From the NCBI GenBank assembly GCA_023402075.1, contig JAEXCS010000007.1, positions 1-24,036 of the forward strand: 24,036 bases of DNA, in the 5' to 3' direction. A model generated the notes under the pieces. That model had not been told where the DNA came from and searched no databases. It saw only the letters and a program-made list of their open reading frames with translations. The position numbers were made by a program, and so were the translations under genes. The DNA comes from Bacillota bacterium (GTDB lineage: Bacteria > Bacillota > Clostridia > Oscillospirales > Oscillospiraceae). Of the stretch, positions 7,893-14,613 are shown one piece after another; the first letter of the stretch is position 1, and every line of letters starts with the position of its first letter.

Positions 7893-7946
7893 TTATGGAG
7901 AACGGGAAAAAAAGAATGCCGCTTTTCAATGGAAGTTTCTCCATAA
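7893..7946. promoter_or_regulatory. 10-bp inverted repeat upstream of the SafE fusion gene
   Basis: TTATGGAGAA (7893-7902) is perfectly repeated in inverse at 7937-7946 with a 34-base gap. It lies 55 bases upstream of the leftward fusion gene, in the divergent region shared with the desulfoferrodoxin gene. It may be a two-site operator or an RNA hairpin. Confidence 0.35.
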
Positions 7947-8045
7947 AAACTTTTTAAAATTTATTTTTTTACCAAAGGCTGAAAACTGCCTGATTTATCG
8001 GCCTTAGAGGGATAAAAGAAACGTTTGTCTGCGGCAAAAAGCGTA

Positions 8046-8074
8046 TTGACTTCCCATTTGCACAATGCTATTCT
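8046..8074 (+). promoter_or_regulatory. Promoter of the desulfoferrodoxin gene
   Basis: TTGACT (8046-8051), a 17-base spacer and TATTCT (8069-8074). It lies about 180 bases upstream of the start codon. Confidence 0.6.
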
Positions 8075-8253
8075 AATGGAAACACAGGCACGGGCGCAAG
8101 GGATTGGGGACCGTCCCAAAGCCAGGGACACATAAGGCCCGGATACCCCTTCGCCCACAGGAGCAGAGCTGAAAAGCTCGGGAAAAGGACCCGTTTTCCG
8201 CCATATTTAAGGCGGAGCGGACATTACGGGAAATGTGGAAAGGAGCACACATC

Positions 8254-8634
8254 ATGAGCGAACCGAAATTTTACATTTGCAGGCACTGCGGCAATCTGGT
8301 GGAGCTGGTTCATACGGGCGGCGGACAGCTGGTCTGCTGCGGCGATCCCATGGAGGAGTTGAAGGCCAACACCGTTGACGCCAGCCAGGAGAAGCACGTC
8401 CCCGTCGTCACTGTGGAGGGGGATACCGTGAAGGTTGCCGTTGGCGCGGTGGCACATCCCATGCTTGAGGAGCATTATATCCAGTGGGTTTATCTGATGA
8501 CCGAGCATGGTGCTCTGCGTCACGATTTCAAGCCCGGCGATGCACCCGAGGCCACGTTCTGCCTGAACGGCGAAAAGGCTTTGGCGGCTTATGAATACTG
8601 CAATCTGCACGGCCTCTGGAAAAAGGAGCTGTAA
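8254..8634 (+). CDS. dfx: Desulfoferrodoxin (superoxide reductase)
   Basis: A 126-residue two-iron-centre superoxide reductase, which reduces superoxide to peroxide without making oxygen, in the cytoplasm of anaerobes. The N-terminal desulforedoxin part has the four Cys ligands (Cys9, Cys12 in CRHC; Cys28, Cys29 in VCCG). The catalytic centre II ligands are all present: His48 in the EKHVP motif, His68 and His74 in AHPMLEEH, and Cys116 and His119 in CNLHGLW. The start at 8254 follows AAGGAG; an in-frame ATG at 8233 is too early. It is the first of three rightward oxygen-defence genes (flavoprotein at 8727, rubrerythrin at 9446) but has its own promoter and terminator. Rubrerythrin would remove the peroxide it produces. 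Confidence 0.96.
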   Translation: MSEPKFYICRHCGNLVELVHTGGGQLVCCGDPMEELKANTVDASQEKHVPVVTVEGDTVKVAVGAVAHPMLEEHYIQWVYLMTEHGALRHDFKPGDAPEATFCLNGEKALAAYEYCNLHGLWKKEL

Positions 8635-8657
8635 GCGATTACAGTCCCACGAGAAAC

Positions 8658-8693
8658 AAAAACCGATGGCCGTCTCTGCGGCCATCGGTTTTT
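8658..8693 (+). terminator. Intrinsic terminator after desulfoferrodoxin
   Basis: AAAAACCGATGGCCG (8658-8672) pairs perfectly with 8679-8693, with a TCTCTG loop and a closing T run. It is nearly symmetrical, so it could work in both directions. Confidence 0.92.
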
Positions 8694-8726
8694 CTGCCGG
8701 ATGCGCATAAAAGAGGAGGGACAGGC

Positions 8727-9314
8727 TTGAAGGTTTGCATTCTGCAAGGAAGTCCCAGAGAAAAGGGCAATACCAGCGCACTTCTGGCCCCGTTTACACA
8801 AAGGCTGGAGGAACGGGGCCATTGCTGCCAAACGATTTCGCTTCGGGAAAAGGATTTAAGGCCCTGCACCGCCTGCCGCGCCTGCCAGAGGGATTGGACC
8901 GTTTTTGGCTGCGTGCAGCAGGACGACATGCAGGAGATATTTGACGCGGTCCTCTCCTGCGATTTGCTGGTTTTGGCGTCGCCTATTTACGCGTGGTATT
9001 GCACCCCGCCCATGAAGGCGGTGGTGGACCGGCTGGTATACGGCATGAACAAGTATTACGGCGAGACGAAAGGCCCGTCCCTCTGGGCAGGGAAATCCGT
9101 GGCGCTGGTGACCACCTGCGGCTACGCCCCGGAAAAAGGGGCCGACCTGTGGGAAGCCGGAATGCGGCGCTATTGCAAGCACTCTCGCCTGAAGTATCTG
9201 GGAATGCTGGCGGAGCGGCATCTGGGCTATAACGTTCCGTTTATGGATGGGGAAAAAGCCGCCCGCGCGGCGGAATTTGCCGACCGGCTCTGCCATGAAG
9301 TGGAAGAACGGTAA
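8727..9314 (+). CDS. Iron-sulfur flavoprotein-like NAD(P)H-dependent oxidoreductase
   Basis: A 195-residue flavodoxin-fold protein. It has the FMN phosphate loop GSPREKGNTSALL (residues 8-20) and the SPIYAWYCTPPMKAVVDR segment of the NADPH-dependent FMN reductase family. Four cysteines, Cys47, Cys50, Cys53 and Cys62, give a CX2CX2CX8C cluster like the compact 4Fe-4S motif of Isf-type flavoproteins, whose last spacing is usually shorter. Isf proteins pass electrons from ferredoxin to oxygen or peroxide. The start codon is TTG at 8727, supported by GAGGAGGG (8713-8720) and by the exact beginning of the first beta strand. It lies between desulfoferrodoxin and rubrerythrin, which fits an oxygen-defence role. 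Whether the cluster is really built is untested. Confidence 0.85.
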   Translation: MKVCILQGSPREKGNTSALLAPFTQRLEERGHCCQTISLREKDLRPCTACRACQRDWTVFGCVQQDDMQEIFDAVLSCDLLVLASPIYAWYCTPPMKAVVDRLVYGMNKYYGETKGPSLWAGKSVALVTTCGYAPEKGADLWEAGMRRYCKHSRLKYLGMLAERHLGYNVPFMDGEKAARAAEFADRLCHEVEER

Positions 9315-9323
9315 ATTTCTGAA

Positions 9324-9341
9324 AAGTTGCATATGCAACTT
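9324..9341. promoter_or_regulatory. 18-nt perfect palindrome, operator-like
   Basis: AAGTTGCATATGCAACTT is a perfect palindrome whose right end overlaps the -35 box of the rubrerythrin promoter. The shape resembles operators of dimeric winged-helix repressors such as the MarR family; that assignment is inference. It does not match the PerR box. A second inverted repeat, GAGTAT...ATACTC (9351-9368), overlaps the -10. Confidence 0.6.
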
Positions 9342-9367
9342 AACACATGCGAGTATTCGTATATACT
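9340..9367 (+). promoter_or_regulatory. Promoter of the rubrerythrin gene
   Basis: TTAACA (9340-9345), a 16-base spacer and TATACT (9362-9367). It begins 26 bases after the flavoprotein stop and gives a leader of about 72 bases, so rubrerythrin can be expressed independently. Confidence 0.6.
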
Positions 9368-9445
9368 CATATCACAGACAGCAAGAAACAACTGTCAGCC
9401 AAAAGCCGGCGCATGGCACGCCGGGTTAAAAGGAGGAAATACACT

Positions 9446-10015
9446 ATGAAGAAATGGGTTTGTTCTATCTGCGGATATGTATTTGAAGGCGAGAATCCCC
9501 CTGAGAAGTGCCCCCAGTGCGGCGCTCCTGCATCCAAGTTTATCGAGCAGAAGGGCGAAATGGTCTGGGCTGCCGAGCATGTGATCGGCGTGGGCAAGTC
9601 CTTTGGGGACAATGTGCCTGTTGAGGTTCAGAATGAAATTGTGGAGGGGCTGCGGGCCAACTTCACCGGCGAGTGCACTGAGGTTGGCATGTATCTGGCG
9701 ATGAGCCGGGCCGCCTATCGCGAGGGCTATCCCGAAATCGGCGACTATTGGCACAAGGCCGGTCTGGAAGAGGCTGAGCACGCCGCCAGATTTGCGGAGC
9801 TGCTGGGTGAGGTCGTCACCGATTCCTCCAAGAAGAATCTGGAGATGCGTGTGGAGGCGGAAAACGGCGCCACCATGGGTAAGTTTGAGCTGGCGAAGCT
9901 TGCAAAGCAGTATAATCTGGACGCCATTCACGACACCGTCCACGAGATGGCCCGTGACGAAGCTAGACACGGAAAGGCGTTTGCCGGCCTGCTGAACAGA
10001 TACTTTGGCAAGTAA
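9446..10015 (+). CDS. rbr: Reverse rubrerythrin (NADH-dependent peroxidase)
   Basis: A 189-residue protein with the domain order of reverse rubrerythrins. A rubredoxin-type iron site comes first (Cys6, Cys9, Cys22, Cys25 in VCSICGY and CPQCG), then a four-helix ferritin-like domain. The di-iron carboxylate/histidine motifs are visible: GECTEVG (Glu76, Glu79), LEEAEHAARF (Glu108-His112) and DEARHGKAF near the C terminus. Such proteins reduce hydrogen peroxide, and sometimes oxygen, using electrons from NADH via rubredoxin-type carriers in anaerobic clostridia. The start has AGGAGG seven to eight bases upstream; an upstream in-frame ATG at 9347 lies in the promoter and is rejected. It has its own promoter with an operator-like palindrome and a very strong terminator. 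Confidence 0.95.
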   Translation: MKKWVCSICGYVFEGENPPEKCPQCGAPASKFIEQKGEMVWAAEHVIGVGKSFGDNVPVEVQNEIVEGLRANFTGECTEVGMYLAMSRAAYREGYPEIGDYWHKAGLEEAEHAARFAELLGEVVTDSSKKNLEMRVEAENGATMGKFELAKLAKQYNLDAIHDTVHEMARDEARHGKAFAGLLNRYFGK

Positions 10016-10047
10016 GCGTTCCTTCCATAGGTAAGAAAAACAATGGC

Positions 10048-10084
10048 AGCAGGCCCCCGGAAATTTTCCGGGGGCCTGCTCTTT
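10048..10084 (+). terminator. Strong intrinsic terminator after rubrerythrin
   Basis: AGCAGGCCCCCGGAAA (10048-10063) pairs over all 16 bases with 10065-10080, followed by CTTTT. Confidence 0.93.
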
Positions 10085-10094
10085 TCCATAAAGA

Positions 10095-10124
10095 AACCGC
10101 CCCGGCCCATGGGCCGGAGCGGTT
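10095..10124 (-). terminator. Terminator of the EF-G-like gene
   Basis: AACCGC (10095-10100) with GCGGTT (10119-10124) and CCGGCCC (10102-10108) with GGGCCGG (10111-10117) form a stem with one mismatch. On the minus strand it runs into TTTCTTTAT, 22 bases after the EF-G-like stop codon. Confidence 0.85.
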
Positions 10125-10146
10125 GGTTTTATATTTGGCGGGAAAA

Positions 10147-12219
10147 TTACTCCGCGGCGGCAAGGGCCTTTGCCTCTGCAATGGCCTTCTCCTGCGCGGC
10201 GGGAGGGCAGTCCTCATACCGGGAAAAGTCCAGCGTGAAGCGGGCGCGGCTCTGGGTCATGGACCGCAAATCAATGGCATAGGTGCCCATTTCGCCCATG
10301 GGGACCTCGGCCACAACCTCCGTCTCGCCGTCCCCCATAGGATTGGTGCCAAGGACGCGGCCCCGCCGCTTGTTGAGATCGCCCATCACATCGCCGGTAA
10401 AGTTGTCGGGCACGAAGACGTGCAGCTCGCCGATAGGCTCCAACAATACGGGGTTCGCCTGCTCCAAGCCCGCCTTGAACGCAAGGCTGGCGGCGGTTTT
10501 AAACGCCATTTCAGAGGAGTCCACGGGGTGATAAGAGCCGTCCACCAGCGTGGCCTTCAAAAATACCACCGGATAGCCCGCCAGCGGGCCGTGGATGCAG
10601 CTTTCCCGCAAACCCTTTTCAACAGCCGGGAAGAAGTTTCTCGGCACGGAGCCGCCAAACACATTTTCAGCGAAGACCATCTCCTCGCTCTCACTCTGGG
10701 GTGCAAACTCAATCCACACGTCGCCGAACTGGCCGTGCCCGCCGGACTGCTTCTTATGGCGGCCCTGCACTTTCACAGTTTTGCGAATTTTCTCACGGTA
10801 TGCCACCCGGACGGGGGAAAGCACGGTTTCCACGCCGAAGCGGGACAAAAGCTTTGCCCGCAGCACGTCCAGCTGAATGTCGCCGGTGCCGGAGAGGACC
10901 AGCTGATGCGTCTCGGCATTGTTGATGAGGGAGAAGGTCAAATCCTCCTCGCCCAGCTTGAAAAGGCCGCCCGCCACCTTGTCGTCCTGCCCCCGGGTCT
11001 TGGGAGCGATGGCCTGCGCATAGCAGGGGATGGGGAACGGAATGCCGGTGAGATTTACAACCCGCTTGGCGGTGCACAGGGTATCGCCGGTTTTTACCTT
11101 CTCCATTTTGGCCGCAGCCGCAATATCACCGCAGCAGACCTCCTTGACTTCCACGGCCTTTTTACCCTTCATGGTGTAGAGATGGCCCAGCTTCATGGAC
11201 TCGCCGGTGCGGGCGTTGGTCAGCGTCATATCCGCTGTGACCTTGCCGGAAATCACCTTGAAATACGAGTACCGGCCATACTGGTCGGAGGTGGTCTTAA
11301 ACACAAAGGCATAGGGATCGCCAGTTTCCGTCAGGTCAATTTCCACCTGATTGCCATCGGCGTCGGTGCCCTTGCGGTTGGGGATTTCCACCGGATTTGG
11401 AAACAGCTTTGCCACTGTGTCCAGCACGGTTTGGGTGCCCATACCGGAAAAGGCGCTGCCGCACATGACGGGGCAAAGAATCAAATCCCGAACGCCTGCG
11501 TGAAGGCCCTCCAGCAGCTCCTCCTGCGTGAAGGGATCGCCGTTAAAGAATTTCTCCATCTTCTCTTCGCTGGTTTCGGCCACGGACTCACAAAGCTGCT
11601 GGTAAAAATTTTCCACAACCTCTGCCTTATCGGCGGGAATGGGGATTTCTTCCCTGCGTCCGTCGGGCTTCAGGGCGTATGCCTTTTTGTAAACCACGTC
11701 GATCAGCGCGTCAATTTTCTTGTTCTCGTCCCACATGGGCATCATGGTGGGGCACACAGCCCGACCGAATTTTTCCCGGAGGGATTCCCAAGCGCCGTTA
11801 AAGTCGCCGCCCTCTTCGTCGGTTTTGGAAATGTAAATCGCCCGGGGCATATTCCGCTCCTGAAGATATTTCCACGCCTTCTCGGTGCCCACGGAAATGC
11901 CGCCCTTGGCGGAACAGACGATGATGCCGGCGTCCGCCACGCGGAGCGCTTCCAGCACCTCGCCGGAAAAATCAAAATAACCGGGAGTGTCAATCACATT
12001 GATCTTCACATCCTTGAATTCGATGGGAGCGATGCTTAAAGAAATTGTAATTTTCCGCTTAATCTCTTCGGGATCATAGTCGCAGGTCGTATTTCCATCG
12101 GTCACCTTACCGAGACGGTCCGTGCCGCCGGTGAGATACAGCATGGACTCTACCAGAGAGGTCTTGCCGTTTCCGCCGTGGCCCAGCAGGCAGATATTGC
12201 GAATGTCCTTTGCAGTCAT
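10147..12219 (-). CDS. Elongation factor G-like GTPase (secondary EF-G paralogue)
   Basis: A 690-residue translational GTPase with the full EF-G domain order I-V. The P loop is GHGGNGKT (residues 13-20), G3 is DTPGYFDF (77-84) and the G4 position reads SKTD (131-134) instead of NKxD. In canonical EF-G, G3 is DTPGHVDF; here the catalytic His is Tyr, as in other EF-G paralogues of the FusA2 type. It is therefore probably not the housekeeping translocase but a paralogue whose role in translocation, recycling or ribosome rescue is unclear. Start 12219 (MTAKDIRNI) follows GAAGGGAG and begins just before the first GTPase strand. It stands alone, not beside rpsL/rpsG/tuf, with its own promoter and terminator. 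Confidence 0.92.
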   Translation of the reverse strand: MTAKDIRNICLLGHGGNGKTSLVESMLYLTGGTDRLGKVTDGNTTCDYDPEEIKRKITISLSIAPIEFKDVKINVIDTPGYFDFSGEVLEALRVADAGIIVCSAKGGISVGTEKAWKYLQERNMPRAIYISKTDEEGGDFNGAWESLREKFGRAVCPTMMPMWDENKKIDALIDVVYKKAYALKPDGRREEIPIPADKAEVVENFYQQLCESVAETSEEKMEKFFNGDPFTQEELLEGLHAGVRDLILCPVMCGSAFSGMGTQTVLDTVAKLFPNPVEIPNRKGTDADGNQVEIDLTETGDPYAFVFKTTSDQYGRYSYFKVISGKVTADMTLTNARTGESMKLGHLYTMKGKKAVEVKEVCCGDIAAAAKMEKVKTGDTLCTAKRVVNLTGIPFPIPCYAQAIAPKTRGQDDKVAGGLFKLGEEDLTFSLINNAETHQLVLSGTGDIQLDVLRAKLLSRFGVETVLSPVRVAYREKIRKTVKVQGRHKKQSGGHGQFGDVWIEFAPQSESEEMVFAENVFGGSVPRNFFPAVEKGLRESCIHGPLAGYPVVFLKATLVDGSYHPVDSSEMAFKTAASLAFKAGLEQANPVLLEPIGELHVFVPDNFTGDVMGDLNKRRGRVLGTNPMGDGETEVVAEVPMGEMGTYAIDLRSMTQSRARFTLDFSRYEDCPPAAQEKAIAEAKALAAAE

Positions 12220-12310
12220 ATGTTTTGTACTCCCTTCGATTTGTTGCTTGGGCAGAAAACCCGAAAAATCGCTCCATACGCCATAAAATGCGTAGTGTGG
12301 CCTTAAAAGC

Positions 12311-12339
12311 ATTATACAATGATTTGACGGTTAGCACAA
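12311..12339 (-). promoter_or_regulatory. Promoter of the EF-G-like gene
   Basis: On the minus strand TTGTGC (12339-12334), a 17-base spacer and a perfect TATAAT (12316-12311). The leader is about 85 bases. Confidence 0.7.
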
Positions 12340-12420
12340 CGCCGGATTTGTCCGCGCCTCTATTTTTGGTGGCCTGCACAAGAAAGAAAGTAAAGAATTT
12401 ACATTTCCATTCCGTTCAAA

Positions 12421-12460
12421 GAAAAAGCCGCGGCCCCAATTTGGGGCCGCGGCAAACGTT
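12421..12460 (-). terminator. Terminator of the serine hydrolase gene
   Basis: GCCGCGGCCCCAA (12427-12439) and its inverse (12441-12453) form a nearly perfect palindrome. An A run on the left gives TTTTTC on the minus strand, eight bases past the stop codon region of the leftward gene. Confidence 0.9.
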
Positions 12461-12467
12461 TTTTCGG

Positions 12468-14540
12468 TCAGGAGGCAAAGGAAAGGTGGAACCTTGCGCC
12501 TGCATCGCCCGTAAATACAACCAGTCCGCCCTTAGGCAGCTTTACAGAAGTATCGCCCCACAAAAGAGAGGAAGCGATGACACTGCCGTCGGCATCATAG
12601 GCATAGAAGCCTGCGTTTTCAGGCAGGGCAACGGTCATGGTTTTGCCTGCGTCCTTCTCCCCCACCGTATACCAGCGGGCATAGCCGTCGGGCTGAATCG
12701 TGGAGTAGGATGCGCTGGTTCCGGTGAAAAGATTTTTCAGTCCGCTGTTCATTAAATAGGGCGTATTTCCAATCCACAGGAGATTGCCCTCCACTGTCAT
12801 GTTGTTGGCGTCTCGGCCAATGGGCAGGTCATACACCAGCTCCGTGGGGCTTGCAATCCGATATCCCCCCACGTAGCCCGGGACATACTGCGCGCCCTGC
12901 TGTGCGGCAGCGGCCTGCGTGGAATCCGACAGGGCCAGATATAGCTGGGAGGTATACTTTTCAGTCAAGGGCACCGCATTCATCGTCAACAGCGCGTTCC
13001 ACGCGGCCTGAGTTTCGGCAGAGACGGAATTTTCCGGCATCTTCACCAGCAAATAGTCGCTGGTGGGCAGAGTCCCCAGCCCGGGAAGAGGCGTGTAGTT
13101 CTGCTGATAGAGATAGGTATAGCCGTTGCTCTCCTTTACCAGCTTCACCGCCACGGCGTTGCTTTCGTCCCGGAAGGAGCCGTCACTATAATAGGTCAGC
13201 GTCTGATCGGGAGCGCCCGCAAGGGTCATCTGGCGGAGAAGCAGCTTTCCGTCAGCAGAAACGGTGATCTGCACCTGCTGGCTGGTGGTTCCGTAATAAC
13301 CGGACTCCTTCACCAGCGCCGGGGGCATGGCGGCGACAGTCGCGGCGGGAAGCGTGAGGGCCGTTTCGTCCACTTTTACGCCCTTTTCCTTCAAAGCACT
13401 GATCAAAAGCTGGGCCGCAGCCAACTCGTTGTACACGGACACCCCACCGGAGGACACCACCGCCGCTGCCAGATTGTATTCCGGCAGAACCAAAAGAGCT
13501 GCGTGATAGCGCAGGGTGTCTCCGCCCTTGACAAGGCACTGAATGTCATTTTGCGCAAAGGGGGCAAACTCCACCGCGTCCCAGCCAAGGCCAAAGCTGG
13601 TAAGGCCCAACGGCTCGTCAGGCCAGATGCCCCGGTCGTATTCCGGGGCGGACATGGCCGCCGTGGACTTGGCGGAGAGCAAAGATGTTCCGGTTAAAGC
13701 GCCGCCGAAAGCGGCCAGATCACTGGCTGTGGCGTACAGTCCTCCCGCGCCTACAATGCCAAGGGACTCAATGGGCAGTTCCCGGGAATCACCGGCAGAG
13801 GCATAGGTGGGGGCCAAGAGGCTCTTGGAAAACGAATCCTGTGGGTCGAAGGTCATTTTCAACCCCAGAGGAGATAAAATTTCGGCGTGCACAAAGTCCA
13901 TAAAGTCCTTGCCGGAAACGGCCTCCACAATCAGCTCGGCCAAAGTAAACCCGTCGTTGCAGTAGGCAGAGAACGCGCCGGGGTCGGCCTTCAGCTTTTG
14001 TGTGGAAAGGCGCTTCAAAAGGTCGGTTGTTGCCTGCTGGTCGTCGTCGTCAAACAAAAACGCGTTGCCTAAAGAGGTTCCAGCAAGGCCCGAGGAGTGG
14101 TTCAGCAGCATTCTCACCGCAATTTTTGTATAGCGGGAATCCGCCATTTTAAAGTCTTTTAAATAAGCGGTCACAGGAGAATCCAGCTTAATTTTCCCAG
14201 CTTCCACCAGCTTCATCACGGCCACGGTGGTGTAAATCTTGCTGATGGAGCCGATGCCGTAAAGATTCCGACTCGTGGAAGCAAAGGTAGGTGTGGAATT
14301 AGTGGGCGTTTTGTCTCCGTCCAGAACAGCGGTGTAGGAAAGCTTACCTTCGTCCCACAGCGCATAGGAAATACTGTCTGCCAACCCATATTTTTGGGCG
14401 GCCTCGATGGCTGCTGAATCCGCAGCCTGTCGCTCTGCGGACTGCGAAGAAGACGCCGCCGCGGCAGGCAGGGTCAGACTCATAGTCAAGGTCAGCGCCA
14501 GTGCCGCCGCCCCCAGCCGTTTCTTCAAAATGCAATTCAT
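12468..14540 (-). CDS. Secreted serine hydrolase, class C beta-lactamase/penicillin-binding fold
   Basis: A 690-residue exported protein. It has a signal peptide (MNCILKKRLGAAALALT..., cleavage expected near residue 29 after LPAAAA). The beta-lactamase-fold domain spans about residues 45-400, with the SxxK motif Ser98-Ile-Ser-Lys101, the YxN motif Tyr193-Cys-Asn195 and a later KGG where KTG or HxG normally stands. A C-terminal extension of nearly 300 residues is rich in beta-strand-like sequence. Such proteins act as D-amino-acid peptidases, esterases or penicillin-binding carboxypeptidases in the cell envelope; the substrate is unknown and resistance should not be assumed. Start 14540 follows GAAAGGAACGAAAC; an upstream ATG 11 codons earlier would spoil the signal peptide. 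It has its own promoter and terminator. Confidence 0.88.
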   Translation of the reverse strand: MNCILKKRLGAAALALTLTMSLTLPAAAASSSQSAERQAADSAAIEAAQKYGLADSISYALWDEGKLSYTAVLDGDKTPTNSTPTFASTSRNLYGIGSISKIYTTVAVMKLVEAGKIKLDSPVTAYLKDFKMADSRYTKIAVRMLLNHSSGLAGTSLGNAFLFDDDDQQATTDLLKRLSTQKLKADPGAFSAYCNDGFTLAELIVEAVSGKDFMDFVHAEILSPLGLKMTFDPQDSFSKSLLAPTYASAGDSRELPIESLGIVGAGGLYATASDLAAFGGALTGTSLLSAKSTAAMSAPEYDRGIWPDEPLGLTSFGLGWDAVEFAPFAQNDIQCLVKGGDTLRYHAALLVLPEYNLAAAVVSSGGVSVYNELAAAQLLISALKEKGVKVDETALTLPAATVAAMPPALVKESGYYGTTSQQVQITVSADGKLLLRQMTLAGAPDQTLTYYSDGSFRDESNAVAVKLVKESNGYTYLYQQNYTPLPGLGTLPTSDYLLVKMPENSVSAETQAAWNALLTMNAVPLTEKYTSQLYLALSDSTQAAAAQQGAQYVPGYVGGYRIASPTELVYDLPIGRDANNMTVEGNLLWIGNTPYLMNSGLKNLFTGTSASYSTIQPDGYARWYTVGEKDAGKTMTVALPENAGFYAYDADGSVIASSLLWGDTSVKLPKGGLVVFTGDAGARFHLSFAS

Positions 14541-14573
14541 GTTTCGTTCCTTTCGACCCTGAAGGGTGCTCAT

Positions 14574-14601
14574 ATTGTAAATGTTACCGTATGCGCTTCA
14601 A
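14574..14601 (-). promoter_or_regulatory. Promoter of the serine hydrolase gene
   Basis: On the minus strand TTGAAG (14601-14596), a 16-base spacer and TACAAT (14579-14574), inside the 73-base gap after the MFS gene. The -35 overlaps a small GCGCTT/AAGCGC inverted repeat. Confidence 0.5.
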
Positions 14602-14613
14602 AGCGCGGAAAAA

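Larger units (their letters stand above)
7839..8253. other. Divergent intergenic region and desulfoferrodoxin leader
   Basis: No gene is seen. The region contains the inverted repeat at 7893-7946, an A/T-rich centre, the desulfoferrodoxin promoter (8046-8074) and then a GC-rich transcribed leader of about 170 bases. The leader has several small pairings, for example GAGC...GCTC near 8160-8180 and CCGCC...GGCGG near 8200-8217. I do not recognise a known riboswitch in it. Confidence 0.4.

Noticed and set aside
8080..8250. Known riboswitch before desulfoferrodoxin
   Set aside because: Core motifs of the cobalamin, TPP, FMN, SAM, fluoride and guanidine classes that I compared by eye are not present.
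10123..12039. 638-codon plus-strand frame
   Set aside because: It is antisense to the EF-G-like gene, whose motifs are unmistakable. High GC keeps the opposite frame open by chance.
12468..14540. Calling the serine hydrolase a beta-lactamase resistance gene
   Set aside because: The third motif is KGG and the protein has a nearly 300-residue extension; the family is mostly peptidases and esterases, so resistance is not supported.
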